Origin: Caproiciproducens sp. MSJ-32
GTDB taxonomy: Bacteria; Bacillota; Clostridia; Clostridiales; Clostridiaceae
Assembly: GCF_018918055.1 (NCBI RefSeq)
Contig: NZ_JAHLPS010000014.1
Span: forward strand, 1-64,000
Length of the DNA stretch: 64,000 nucleotides
Direction of reading: 5' to 3'
In this document: piece by piece, positions 54,786-63,586 of the stretch
Layout of the letters: the number at the start of each line of letters is the position of its first letter
How positions within the stretch are numbered: the first letter of the stretch is position 1
Translations under genes and position numbers: made by a program
The notes under the pieces: generated by a model
The model's database searches: none
The model's input: the letters and a program-made list of their open reading frames with translations, nothing else
What the model was told of the DNA's origin: nothing

Positions 54786-55053
54786 AATAATAGACGTTGA
54801 AGAGGAGAAGTAGTTATTATTAATTTTTCACAGAGAGGGTTAGTTGCTGAGATAACCTAAAATTATAATAATGAAATGCACCTCTGAGTTTAAGGCTTGA
54901 AATAATAGTAGGGCCTTATGGGTTCTCCCATTATAGAGATGAAGTATATTTATATACTTTAAATGAGATGAATGTTTTTATATAAACATTTAATCAGAGT
55001 GGAACCGCGGAAATGTATCTTCTGCCTCTGAATATAGGGGGAGAAGTTTTTTA
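54786..55053 (+). promoter_or_regulatory. T-box riboswitch, probable cysteine specifier
   Basis: The conserved T-box core AGAGTGGAACCGCGG lies at 54996-55010, followed by a terminator (CTTCTGCCTCT/AGGGGGAGAAG, T-run 55047-55052). Upstream is Stem I: AGAGG (54801) pairs with CCTCT (54881), TTATTATTAATTTT with AAAATTATAATAA, leaving a specifier loop with AGTA (54809-54812) opposite GAAATGCA (54873-54880). The codon after GAA-A is TGC (54877-54879), cysteine. The bulge GGTTAGTTGCTGAGATAACC is the usual distal loop. Uncharged tRNA-Cys should allow read-through into the transporter gene. Confidence 0.88.
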
Positions 55054-55155
55054 TTCGATAGAACTTACTGGCCAGTAATAGAACATTTTTAAGGAATTAT
55101 TTAATAAATTATTTTAATATTATCAATAAAAAAATTAATTTTAGGAGGATATAAA

Positions 55156-56454
55156 ATGGATATAAATATTCAATTAATATTAGCAATTATTGCTTCATTA
55201 GCTGCTGCATATGTAATATATGTAGTTAACAAAAAAAATGGAAAAAGATCAATTGCTACTTTAGTAGCTTTAGCATTAGGATTAATTATAGGAATAGTAT
55301 TTAAGGGAAATATTCCATTCCTAAAGGTAGTAGGTAAGGGCTATATGTCATTAATTAAGATGGTTGTTATACCTCTAGTAATGACTTCAATTATTACAAG
55401 TTTAGTAAGATTTAAAAATATTGAAACTTTAAAATCAATTGGATTTAAATCAGTAGGATTATTACTTGGAACAACAGGAATTGCAGCGGCAATAGGAATT
55501 ATTATAGGTAAGTTATTTAATCTAGGAGAAGGTTTTGTATTTACTGGAGCAGGAGATTTTACAGCAAGAGAAATTCCTGCATTAACAGATGTAATTTTAG
55601 GATTTTTACCATCAAACGTAATAGGTTCAATAGTAGATGGACAAATTATACCAGTTGTTGTTTTCTCAATTTTCGTAGCAATAGCTTTAGTTATAGAAGA
55701 TAACAATAATCCAGATAAGATAAAGGCTTTTAAAGATTTTATTCTAGCAACTTATGAAATAGTTATGAGCATTACAAGAATAGTTCTTAAATTCATCCCA
55801 TATGGAGTATTTGGATTAATAGCAACAGCAGCATCAAATAACGGTTTAGATACAATATTATCTTTAGCAACAGTTGTGGCAGCAGTTTATATTGCATGTA
55901 TATTACAAATATTATTAGTTCATACACCATTAATATCAGTTGTAGCAAGAAGAAATCCAATTAAATTTTTTGGAGATATATTCCCAGCAATGTTACTTGC
56001 TTTCACAAGTCAAAGCAGCTATGGTACTTTACCAGTAACAATAGACAGCTTAATAAATAGAGCTAAGGTTAAGGATGAAGTTGCAAGTTTTACAGCTTCA
56101 TTAGGTTCAACAATGGGAATGAATGCCTGCGGTGGATTATATCCAGCAATAGTAGCTATATTTGTTGCAAAAGTATTTAATATAGATTTAACAATGTATC
56201 ACTATATATTAATAATTGCAACTACTATAGTTGGTTCAATTGGTATAGCAGGAGTTCCAGGAGCAGCAACTATGTCAACAACAGTTGTATTATCTGTTCT
56301 AGGCTTACCATTAGAAGGTATGGCAATGGTAATGGCAGTAGATGCAGTTATTGATATGGCTAGAACGGCAACAAACGTAACTGGAGCAGCAGTATCAGCT
56401 TTAGTTGTAGATGAAACTGAAAAAAGAAAAGAAGCTAAATTAGCTAGGAATTAA
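55156..56454 (+). CDS. TcyP-like cation:dicarboxylate/cystine symporter
   Basis: A 432-residue carrier of the dicarboxylate/amino acid:cation symporter family with eight hydrophobic helices and two re-entrant loops. Visible signatures are KMVVIPLVMTSIITSLV near 68, SQSSYGTLPVTIDSL near 284 and MNACGGLYPAIVAIFVA near 315. The sequence is closest in style to the L-cystine carrier TcyP, and the Cys T-box ahead of it supports cystine or cysteine import; the substrate is otherwise not fixed. ATG 55156 follows TAGGAGGATATAAA. Confidence 0.85.
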   Translation: MDINIQLILAIIASLAAAYVIYVVNKKNGKRSIATLVALALGLIIGIVFKGNIPFLKVVGKGYMSLIKMVVIPLVMTSIITSLVRFKNIETLKSIGFKSVGLLLGTTGIAAAIGIIIGKLFNLGEGFVFTGAGDFTAREIPALTDVILGFLPSNVIGSIVDGQIIPVVVFSIFVAIALVIEDNNNPDKIKAFKDFILATYEIVMSITRIVLKFIPYGVFGLIATAASNNGLDTILSLATVVAAVYIACILQILLVHTPLISVVARRNPIKFFGDIFPAMLLAFTSQSSYGTLPVTIDSLINRAKVKDEVASFTASLGSTMGMNACGGLYPAIVAIFVAKVFNIDLTMYHYILIIATTIVGSIGIAGVPGAATMSTTVVLSVLGLPLEGMAMVMAVDAVIDMARTATNVTGAAVSALVVDETEKRKEAKLARN

Positions 56455-56498
56455 CAGTTAACAGTTAAGAGTTAGTAGTTAGTAGTTAGGAGTTTAAG
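56455..56498. repeat. Short heptamer array
   Basis: ACAGTTAACA GTTAAGA GTTAGTA GTTAGTA GTTAGGA directly after the transporter stop. The words bridge the GTT..CA type (12685) and the GTTAGGA type (18474), linking the two repeat styles. Confidence 0.7.
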
Positions 56499-56503
56499 AG
56501 GAG

Positions 56504-56550
56504 AAAGTTCACAGTTTGTAGCACAGTTTACAAATTGTGAACTTTTTTAA
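56504..56550 (+). terminator. Terminator after the TcyP-like gene
   Basis: AAAGTTCACAGTTTGTA (56504-56520) pairs with TTTACAAATTGTGAACTTT (56528-56546) followed by T residues. Confidence 0.88.
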
Positions 56551-56576
56551 TGTATTTTAATAAAATTTTAGAACTT

Positions 56577-56975
56577 TCATATTATATTAAAGGCCATAAG
56601 GCCGATTGTGTTTATTGCAAAGTTAGCACTCATATGAATAAGCCATGAGTTATAAATTGTTGTTTTTCTATCAAAATAATCAAAAATAAGGCCTGCAATT
56701 ACTAATGAAAAAAGTATCAGGATAAATAAGGCATGGTTAAACCAGCCAGACATAATAAAGACATGATATAGGGCAAAACTTATTGAACTAAATATATAAG
56801 CATATTTTTCTTTTATTAATTCTTTTAATTGAATAAAAGCAAAACCTCTAAAAAATAGTTCTTCTAATAAGGAGTTAATAAAGCTTATATATAAGGCAAC
56901 AAAAATGAAGCTGTTTTTTGAGATATTTTCTTTTGTGGTTAAATTAGCTGCTATTTGAATATCAAAAGCAATGTA
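56577..56975 (-). pseudogene. CPBP/CAAX-type intramembrane protease remnant
   Basis: A reverse-strand frame of about 130 codons from 56975 to the stop at 56577, with no start codon: it opens right after an in-frame TAA. It reads the C-terminal half of a CPBP-family membrane protease, with the glutamate motif LLEELFFRGFAF, then ALYHVFIMSGWFNHALF and HMSANFAINTIG. The N-terminal membrane helices that a full gene (about 200-250 residues) would have are missing. It fills most of the 56551-57072 stretch. Confidence 0.8.
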
Positions 56976-57072
56976 TTAATTCTTATATATAATAAATAAA
57001 ATTATATAGTTATTGTATGTTTTATTTTAATGATATAAAATATATTTATGAATAATATAAGGTGGGATAGGT

Positions 57073-57321
57073 ATGGATAAATCTGAGCTAAGATTGTATT
57101 ATAAAAATCAGGAAGATCTTAGTTATGCATTAAGGGAATATATAGATTATTATTTTGAAGGAAACATTGAGGACGAAAAATTAGAAACAAATATAGTAAA
57201 AGTAATAGAAGGAAATAGGGATAAGTTTTATAAAAATGATGAGGTTGCTAAAAAAACTAAGCAAATTTTAGGTAAAAGCAGGCTAGATTTAATAGAAAAA
57301 ATATTAAATAAAAAAAAATAA
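57073..57321 (+). CDS. Small conserved clostridial protein (82 aa, TIGR04540-like)
   Basis: An 82-residue helical, charged protein: LRLYYKNQEDLSYALREYIDYYFEG, then a Lys/Asp-rich second half ending RLDLIEKILNKKK. Length and the YKNQ..L..ALREYIDYY pattern match a small protein family common in clostridia (TIGR04540); this identification is from memory and moderate. ATG 57073 follows AAGGTGGGATAGGT. It ends at a terminator shared with the converging glycosyltransferase gene. Function unknown. Confidence 0.65.
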   Translation: MDKSELRLYYKNQEDLSYALREYIDYYFEGNIEDEKLETNIVKVIEGNRDKFYKNDEVAKKTKQILGKSRLDLIEKILNKKK

Positions 57322-57356
57322 AACATGTCAAAGAATGATATGTTTTATTTTTTTTA
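57319..57356. terminator. Bidirectional terminator
   Basis: AAAACAT (57320-57326) and ATGTTTT (57340-57346) with T-runs on both strands, between the 82-aa gene and the reverse-strand glycosyltransferase. Confidence 0.7.
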
Positions 57357-58349
57357 TATAACCAAATTATTTATCCTAAAGCCAAACATCTCAGGAATTA
57401 TTCTTTTATTTTCAAGGAAAATTAAATCAAAACAATATTTATGGGAATTTTCCCTAGAAGCTAAATATTTTTTAAAGTTTTCCCTATAAGCTTCTATATC
57501 ATTAAGCTCTAAATAGCATAAAGAAATAATATAATATATTTCCCTAATCTTATTGTATTTTAAAGATAGGCCTTCACCAACAGAAATTCCAAGATTATAT
57601 TTTTGAGCATGATAGTAAGTTTTTATAATTACATAAGTAATATAGCTGGAAATATAAATATCATCACAGGAGTAAAGGGCTTTGGAATAGTTAGTTACTG
57701 CTTTAGAATAATTGCCTAATAAAAAATATTCATTTCCAATATTGAAATAATTTATATAATTTGTTTCAGAATTTTTATATTCTGAATAAATAGATAAATT
57801 TCTATAACACCTTTTGTTTAAATCTTTTTTATCTAAATCAAAACCATAATTATATAATTTATAATCTAACTTTTTAATATTATCTTTAAAGTCTGATTTT
57901 AAAGAAGAATTTAATATGATTTCATTTATTTTTCCCTTAAAATAAAAGCCAGAGTAGTTTTTAAAAATTCTAAATATATATTCACCTTCTATTGGTGAAT
58001 TATTTATTATATTTACAAGTTTTAAAGAAAATCCTAAATTGGAAGCTTGGCTTAAAGTATTTTTAATATCTGTTATTTGGGATATATCTAATGCCTCATC
58101 ACAGTCGATTATTAATATCCATTCTTTAGTTGCATGTTCTAAGGCCTTATTTCGGGCATCGCTAAAATTATTATTCCAAGGAAATTCAATTATATTAGCA
58201 TTAAATTTTTTTGCAATATTTATTGTATTATCATTAGAACCGGTATCAAGTAGTATTATTTCATCAGCAAGATTAGTTATACTTTTAAGGCACCTCAATA
58301 GGTTTTTTTCTTCATTTTTAGCAATGATACAAGCACTTATAGTTGTCAA
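57354..58349 (-). CDS. Family 2 glycosyltransferase with TPR-like tail
   Basis: A 331-residue protein. Residues 1-190 form a GT-A domain of family GT2: SACIIAKNEEKNLLRCLKSI at the start, ILLDTGSNDNT near 32, EFPWNNNFSDARNKAL near 57 and the metal site IDCDEAL near 79. The remaining 140 residues are helical repeats (NYFNIGNEYFLLGNYSKAV) like TPRs, a common bacterial fusion. It should add a sugar to a protein or glycan; the acceptor is unknown. Start is TTG 58349 with GGAGGTAA before it. It diverges from the next glycosyltransferase gene. Confidence 0.85.
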   Translation of the reverse strand: MTTISACIIAKNEEKNLLRCLKSITNLADEIILLDTGSNDNTINIAKKFNANIIEFPWNNNFSDARNKALEHATKEWILIIDCDEALDISQITDIKNTLSQASNLGFSLKLVNIINNSPIEGEYIFRIFKNYSGFYFKGKINEIILNSSLKSDFKDNIKKLDYKLYNYGFDLDKKDLNKRCYRNLSIYSEYKNSETNYINYFNIGNEYFLLGNYSKAVTNYSKALYSCDDIYISSYITYVIIKTYYHAQKYNLGISVGEGLSLKYNKIREIYYIISLCYLELNDIEAYRENFKKYLASRENSHKYCFDLIFLENKRIIPEMFGFRINNLVI

Positions 58350-58496
58350 AGAAAATTACCTCCATAAAGTTGGGCTTAGTATAGCATATGAAAAAAAAGA
58401 AAATATGCTAATCCTTAATAAAATAACAAAACTAGAAAATATGCATATCTTAAATTAAATTGAATATAATTTATAAAATGTAATAAGGAGGAATAT

Positions 58497-59306
58497 ATGA
58501 TTAAGCTTTTAATAGGAAGCCCCATTAATCAAAAGCCTGAGATATTGAAGGAGTTTCTATTTTCTTTAAGGAAATTAGACTTAAGTGATATAGAGGTAAG
58601 TTATTATTTTATAGATGATAATTTAAACAAGGAATCAAGTGATCTATTAAATAACTTTAAGGAAGAAATTAATAATGTTATCCTTATAAATAGTGATAGT
58701 AAATCTTTATATGTTTGTGATGAGATAACTCATAGATGGACTAATAAATTAATAGAAAAGGTTACTAATTTTAAAAATGAGATTATTCACAAAGCTTTAG
58801 AGGAAAACTTTGATTATTTATTTCTTATTGATTCAGACATAGTATTAAATCCTAAAACAATAAAAAGGCTACTTTCTTTAGATAAGGAAATAGTATCGAA
58901 TATATTTTGGACTAAATGGAATCCTAGTTCAGAAGAATATCCTCAAGTTTGGTTAAAAGATACTTATACCTTATATAATATTGAGCCGGGGGAATATATT
59001 ACTAATGAGGAAGCTAATCTTAGAATGAGTGAATTTTTATCGAAATTAAGAATCCCTGGAACTTATGAAGTAGGCGGTTTAGGAGCTTGTACATTAATAT
59101 CAAGAAGTGCTCTTGAAAAGGGTGTAAATTTTAATCCAATATATAATTTGTCCTTCTGGGGAGAAGACAGGCATTTTTGTGTAAGGGCAGCAGTATTAGG
59201 AATTCAGCTTTATGTAGATACCATGTACCCAGCTTATCATTTATACAGAAAGGAAGACTTGTTAAACTTAAATAAATATAAAAATGAAAATTTTAATAAA
59301 AGTTAG
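58497..59306 (+). CDS. Glycosyltransferase (GT-A fold, DxD)
   Basis: A 269-residue protein with a GT-A type N-terminus (KLLIGSPINQKPEILKEFL) and the metal-binding DSDIVL near residue 113. The end WGEDRHFCVRAAVLGIQLYVDT contains the conserved ED dyad of inverting transferases; the layout resembles Anp1-like or GT2-related enzymes. Sugar and acceptor unknown. ATG 58497 follows AAGGAGGAATAT. A long hairpin and broken reverse-strand gene follow. Confidence 0.75.
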   Translation: MIKLLIGSPINQKPEILKEFLFSLRKLDLSDIEVSYYFIDDNLNKESSDLLNNFKEEINNVILINSDSKSLYVCDEITHRWTNKLIEKVTNFKNEIIHKALEENFDYLFLIDSDIVLNPKTIKRLLSLDKEIVSNIFWTKWNPSSEEYPQVWLKDTYTLYNIEPGEYITNEEANLRMSEFLSKLRIPGTYEVGGLGACTLISRSALEKGVNFNPIYNLSFWGEDRHFCVRAAVLGIQLYVDTMYPAYHLYRKEDLLNLNKYKNENFNKS

Positions 59307-59356
59307 CAATTAGTTTTTTAAAATAAATTTTAGGTTTATATTACAAGTTTTATGCA

Positions 59357-59438
59357 AAATTTAGCTATTATGCTTTAGAGTTATTGTTTTATTTGAAAGT
59401 AGTGAGATTAAGCAAAACTCCTAGCATAATAGCTATTT
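59357..59438. other. Long hairpin downstream of the glycosyltransferase
   Basis: TTTAGCTATTATGCTTTAGAGTT (from about 59360) faces AACTCCTAGCATAATAGCTATTT (to 59438), about 20 pairs with a few mismatches and a 33-base loop. No T-run follows directly. It separates the + strand gene from the reverse-strand remnant and may end both transcripts. Confidence 0.6.
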
Positions 59439-59448
59439 CAATATAACT

Positions 59449-59747
59449 CTACATGTTAAAGCCTGATTCTTGAACCCATTTATCTAGAGCTTCTCTATTA
59501 AAGATATATTCCTCAGTATTTTTACTATATACAGTATTAATTAGGTCTGTTTCTGAGATATTTAAATATTCAGCAGCTTCTCGGAGATTAAAGTTACTTT
59601 TTTCTTCAAGCTTTTTTGTTTGAGTATCATTATTTTATTAAAAGTGAAAAAACTATGCACCAGTATTTTAGTACATATTTTTTTTAGTTCAGCTTGAATT
59701 TTGATTTTTCTAAAATTCTCTATGAAATATTGCTGTTTTTTCTTCAT
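59449..59747 (-). pseudogene. Frameshifted helix-turn-helix (excisionase-like) gene
   Basis: The reverse strand from ATG 59747, overlapping the end of the hydrogenase-like gene, reads MKKKQQYFIENFRKIKIQAEL. Near 59635 the sense continues in another frame: DTQTKKLEEKSNF, then NLREAAEYLNISETDLINTV and a final FNREALDKWVQESG, an excisionase/MerR-type HTH, ending TAG 59449-59451. One frameshift joins the two. In related genomes I would expect a single reading frame following the iron-sulfur gene. The present gene is probably inactive. Confidence 0.65.
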
Positions 59748-61059
59748 TTTTAAAGTCTTCTAAGGAGTTAATATTTAATCTTTTTAATACTTCATTAAAG
59801 GTTACACTATGGGTAGAAACCTTGATAGGAGAATTAAAGGCGTAATCATCAACAAATTTTCTGCCTTCTTCCTTGCTTATTATGGCTTTAGGTCCTCCAA
59901 CACATCCACCAACGCAGCCCATGCCCTCAATGAAGTTAGCATCTATATCTGAAGCTAAGGCGTTTTTTAGGACTTCCTTGCATTCTTTTACTCCTTCAGC
60001 CTTTATAGCCTTAAAGAATTTTGCCTTTTCTGGATAAAGTTCCTGGATGGCTTGGTAAACAGCTAAAGAAACTCCACCGCTTCTTGCATATAGCCTTCCA
60101 CCTCTTGATGCATAATCCCTTGATGGAATGCCTTTTAGGCTTTCTAAATTTAAATCAAAGGCCTTAAATACTTGATCAAGTTCCTGGAAGGTTAAAACAT
60201 AATCTATTGCATCTCCAATATCTGCTTCCTTGGCTTCTGCTTTTTTAGCTATACATGGACCAATAAAGACTACCTTTGCTTCAGGATCTAGTTTCTTAAT
60301 AACCCTGCCTGCAGCAATCATAGGAGATACTGAAGGAGATAAGTTATGAACTAGGTCATTATAAACCTTTTTTAACATTCCAACCCACATTGGACAGCAG
60401 CAGGAGGTTATCATTAAGTCATCAGGTTCCTTAACTAATCTATTAAACTGTACAGCTTCATTAATAGTCAGCATATCTGCTGTAAAGGCTACTTCTATCA
60501 TATCAGTAAAGCCAATTTTTATAAAAGCTTCTCTTAACATGTCTAAAGTAACCTTTTCTCCAAATTGACCTGCAATAGCTGGAGCAACTGCAGCTATTAC
60601 TTTTTTATTATTTTTTATTAAATCTAGGACAGGTAAAAATTCTACAACATCCATTATTTTACCGTCTTTACAATGTTCAATGCAGTTTCCACAGCCAAGG
60701 CATAAATCATAGTCAATATATGTAGAGTTATTATCCTTATCATATAAGATTGCATCAAAAGGGCAGGCTAATTGACAGCTAGTCTTTACATCTTCACTTG
60801 CTTTACATTTAATATTACAGCTATCAAGTTTTTCTATAAAACGTCTATTGACTTCATAATTTGTAATGGCATTTTTTAATTTGTAGAGGTAATTATTATC
60901 AAAATCTAAAGAAACTCCGCAAAGAGTACATACTATTTTAAAAGTTTCTTGGGGAGAAATTTCATGGTTAATTATTATATCATTAACAGTTTCCTCAAAT
61001 CTATCTTCATAATAAGCTTTAATTAATCTATTAAAAATATCCTCATATTTACTGTTCAT
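59710..61059 (-). CDS. [FeFe]-hydrogenase-like iron-sulfur protein
   Basis: A 449-residue protein. Cysteines CxxxC and CLGCGNCIEHC (95-130) form a ferredoxin-like 4Fe-4S pair; residues about 150-440 form an [FeFe]-hydrogenase H-cluster domain with L1 TSCCCPMW (218-225), L2 GPCIAKKAEA (267-276) and L3 EGMGCVGGCVGG (378-389). L1 has one extra Cys compared with TSCCPxW, and L2 begins GPC instead of MPC. All cluster-ligating cysteines seem present, so H2 turnover or a sensory role are both possible; the maturation genes are not in this window. ATG 61059 follows ATAGGAGGTTTATA. Confidence 0.85.
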   Translation of the reverse strand: MNSKYEDIFNRLIKAYYEDRFEETVNDIIINHEISPQETFKIVCTLCGVSLDFDNNYLYKLKNAITNYEVNRRFIEKLDSCNIKCKASEDVKTSCQLACPFDAILYDKDNNSTYIDYDLCLGCGNCIEHCKDGKIMDVVEFLPVLDLIKNNKKVIAAVAPAIAGQFGEKVTLDMLREAFIKIGFTDMIEVAFTADMLTINEAVQFNRLVKEPDDLMITSCCCPMWVGMLKKVYNDLVHNLSPSVSPMIAAGRVIKKLDPEAKVVFIGPCIAKKAEAKEADIGDAIDYVLTFQELDQVFKAFDLNLESLKGIPSRDYASRGGRLYARSGGVSLAVYQAIQELYPEKAKFFKAIKAEGVKECKEVLKNALASDIDANFIEGMGCVGGCVGGPKAIISKEEGRKFVDDYAFNSPIKVSTHSVTFNEVLKRLNINSLEDFKNEEKTAIFHREF

Positions 61060-61129
61060 ATAAACCTCCTATAAAAGTTTTAATATAACTTAGTATGGAT
61101 AAATAAATATTTTTAATACATTTAATATA

Positions 61130-61267
61130 GTTAGGAGTTAGTAGTTAGGAGTGTGGAGTTAGTAGTTAGTAGTTAGGGAACTTGTACACCCCAAATAACT
61201 CCACACTACTAACTCCACACTCCAAACTATTCATCATTCCACACTACTAACTTTTAACTCCTAACTG
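61130..61267. repeat. Heptamer element with opposed arms
   Basis: Left arm GTTAGGA GTTAGTA GTTAGGA GTGTGGA GTTAGTA GTTAGTA (61130 on), right arm from 61195 in reverse words (ACTCCACACTACTAACTCC, then TAACTCCTAACTG). The gap 61060-61338 otherwise holds only the divergent promoter regions. Confidence 0.85.
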
Positions 61268-61338
61268 TTTTGGTTAAATTTTGTTGAAATATTTTTATTA
61301 AAGGATATGATAAAAGTATAAAGAAGGAAGGAGTTATT

Positions 61339-61545
61339 ATGAAAGTAATAATTAATGAAAACGAAAATAATAAGGAAATTGAGATAATAATAAACTGTAA
61401 AAATATTGATGATACTGTATTAAAGTTAATAAACAAATTAAAGGAAGAGGACAATGTTATTACAGGAACTAAAAATGGGCGTGTATATGTTATAAAATTA
61501 AATTCTATTCTTTATTTTGAATCTGTAGATAAAAGAACTTATTAG
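61339..61545 (+). pseudogene. Truncated LytTR-family regulator
   Basis: A 68-codon frame from ATG 61339 (GGAAGGAGTTATT precedes it). It reads the N-terminal half of a small LytTR DNA-binding protein of the type that precedes DUF3021 genes: KNIDDTVLKLINKLKEEDNVITGTK, then GRVYVIKLNSILYFESVDKRTY, where it stops. Relatives of about 145 residues continue with the DNA-contacting beta strands, missing here. The next gene's ribosome site (GGGAGGGAG) begins directly after the stop, so a clean deletion of the 3' half fits better than point decay. Confidence 0.72.
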
Positions 61546-61557
61546 GGAGGGAGATTT

Positions 61558-61989
61558 ATGAAAAATTTTTTTAATATAGGTTATGAAATAAAAGGGCTAA
61601 TGGCAATATATTTTGTTAGTATAATCTTTACTTATGGAGTTGTAAGTCTTATAACAGGAAATAATATAATGCCTCTAGAGATGCTTTGGGAATTTTTACT
61701 TTTAGCAGTTATAATAGGTGCTATTCAGATATTTTTATATAATGAAAAATTATTACCTAATATATCTATAAAAGTTAAAATAGCAGCACATTTTATAATT
61801 CAGCTAATAATATTAATTTTTTTTATAGAATATTTTAATTGGGTAGAATTGTGGGGAATTCATTTCAGTATTTTTATAATAATATATACAGTTTATTTTA
61901 TAGGAATAACTTTAAATTTTTATTTTTATAAAAAGATTACTGGTGAAAGATTTAATGATAAATTATTAAGATATAAAGAAAAAATTTAG
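61558..61989 (+). CDS. DUF3021 membrane protein
   Basis: A 143-residue protein with four hydrophobic helices (about 15-33, 40-58, 73-92, 103-122) and short termini, matching DUF3021 proteins that form locus partners of LytTR regulators and often of ABC exporters. The role is presumed regulatory. ATG 61558 follows GGGAGGGAGATTT. It lies between the truncated regulator and the ABC genes in one operon. Confidence 0.75.
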   Translation: MKNFFNIGYEIKGLMAIYFVSIIFTYGVVSLITGNNIMPLEMLWEFLLLAVIIGAIQIFLYNEKLLPNISIKVKIAAHFIIQLIILIFFIEYFNWVELWGIHFSIFIIIYTVYFIGITLNFYFYKKITGERFNDKLLRYKEKI

Positions 61990-61999
61990 GGGGGAGATT

Positions 62000-62881
62000 A
62001 TGAAGGCTATAAAGATAAAGAATTTAACTAAAAATTATGGAAAAAATAGAGGCATAAGTAATATAAATTTAGAAATAAATCAGGGAGAAATATATGGTTT
62101 TATTGGACCCAATGGGGATGGAAAATCAACAACAATAAAAACTTTATTAAATTTTCTTTTCCCAACTTCAGGTTCAGCAGAAATCTTAGGAAAAGATATA
62201 GTAGGGGAAAGTAAGGAAATTAAAGAATATACAAGCTTTGTTCCAAGTGAAGTAAGATATTATTCAGAATTTAAGGTAAGTGATATATTAAAATATGCTG
62301 CATCATTTTTTAATAATTATGATAGGGAATATATCAGGGAGCTTTGTGATGAGTTGGAAGTAGAATTAGATAAAAAAATGAGTGAATTAAGTTTAGGAAA
62401 TAAAAAGAAAGTGGCTATAGTACAGGCTCTTATTAATAATCCTAAGGTTGTTATTTTAGATGAGCCTACAAATGGATTAGATCCATTAATTCAACAAAAA
62501 CTTTTTAATATATTATTAAAAGAAAAAGCTAAGGGGAAAACTATATTTTTATCTTCTCACAATTTATCTGAAGTAGAGAAGTTCTGCGATAGGGTTGCTG
62601 TAATAAAGGATGGGGAAATTGTAGATATTTTAGATTTAAAAAATGTTAATAGGAATTTAGGACAAAGAGTAAGATTAAAAGCAGATAATATAGATATAAA
62701 GGAAATAGAAAAGCTAGCTGAAGAAGTAAAAGTTATAGATAAAGGAATAGAGTTTATTTATAAGGGAAATATAAATGAGCTAATAGCTTTACTCTCAAAA
62801 TATAATTTAGAAAAACTTTTAATTGAAGAAGTTAAATTAGAAGATGCCTTTATGCATTATTACCAAGGGGAGGGGAAATAA
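62000..62881 (+). CDS. ABC exporter ATP-binding protein
   Basis: A 293-residue ABC ATPase of the ABC-2/antibiotic exporter type. Walker A is GPNGDGKSTTIK (near 37, with Asp in place of the usual Ala), signature LSLGNKKKVA (near 130), Walker B VVILDEPTNGLDP and the switch His in FLSSHNLSE. A C-terminal accessory domain follows from about 215. ATG 62000 follows GGGGGGAGATT. Its stop is one base before the permease start, so they form a pair, but the permease is truncated. Confidence 0.85.
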   Translation: MKAIKIKNLTKNYGKNRGISNINLEINQGEIYGFIGPNGDGKSTTIKTLLNFLFPTSGSAEILGKDIVGESKEIKEYTSFVPSEVRYYSEFKVSDILKYAASFFNNYDREYIRELCDELEVELDKKMSELSLGNKKKVAIVQALINNPKVVILDEPTNGLDPLIQQKLFNILLKEKAKGKTIFLSSHNLSEVEKFCDRVAVIKDGEIVDILDLKNVNRNLGQRVRLKADNIDIKEIEKLAEEVKVIDKGIEFIYKGNINELIALLSKYNLEKLLIEEVKLEDAFMHYYQGEGK

Positions 62882-63586
62882 ATGAATATTTTTAAGTTCG
62901 AATTTAAAAGAAATCTAAAGTCATTAATATATTGGAGCCTAGGAACTTGTGCAACTATAGTAGTATTTATGGCCCTATTCCCAAGCATGAAGGATATGGG
63001 GATGCAAGAATTAGTAGGAAGCAAGCTGGAAGCATTACCACCAGCATTATTGGAAATATTTAATTTTTCAAGAATCACAGATTTTAGTAAGATAAATGAT
63101 TATATGGGATATACCTTTCAATATATAGCAATGGCTTTTGGAATTTATGGAGTTACATTAGGAGTAAATTCAATTATTCAAGAGGAAAGTGAAGGGACTA
63201 TAGAATTTTTATATTCTAAGCCTGTATCAAGAAGCAAAATTTTATGGAGCAAAATACTATCAATTGCTGTAACTTTCTTCGCATTTAGTATTCTTGTTGG
63301 ATTAGTAACTGTCCTTATATCCTTAGCAGTAAAACCGGAAGATCTTGAAACAATGAGACTTGTCATGGATATCAAAGGAATGTTTATTGGAATGGCCCTT
63401 TTAGGATATATATTTATGGCAGTAGGAATTGTAATTTCAACAGCTCTTAAAAAGGGAAAAGCAGCCACTAGTATTGGAGTTGCAAGCTTTTTTGGAACCT
63501 ATATATTAGGAATAATGGGAAAACTAAAAGAAGAGTTTGACTTTATGTTATATTTATATAAAAGATTGCGAAGCAATCTTTATTAG
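62882..63586 (+). CDS. ABC-2 permease, truncated by a repeat element
   Basis: 234 codons from ATG 62882. An N-terminal helix, a soluble loop and about four further helices match ABC-2 permeases with SEGTIEFLYSKPVSRSKILWSKI near 99-121. The chain ends DFMLYLY followed by eight residues (KRLRSNLY) encoded by the AAAAGATTGC element at 63560, whose ATTAG gives the stop. Relatives continue for about 50 residues with one or two more helices. No remainder of the gene is seen downstream. The transporter is therefore probably defective. Confidence 0.78.
   Translation: MNIFKFEFKRNLKSLIYWSLGTCATIVVFMALFPSMKDMGMQELVGSKLEALPPALLEIFNFSRITDFSKINDYMGYTFQYIAMAFGIYGVTLGVNSIIQEESEGTIEFLYSKPVSRSKILWSKILSIAVTFFAFSILVGLVTVLISLAVKPEDLETMRLVMDIKGMFIGMALLGYIFMAVGIVISTALKKGKAATSIGVASFFGTYILGIMGKLKEEFDFMLYLYKRLRSNLY

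Noticed and set aside
54873-54880. Alanine (GCA) or methionine (ATG) reading of the T-box specifier
   Set aside because: The conserved layout is GAA, one base, codon, purine. Only TGC followed by A fits; the other readings are followed by C.
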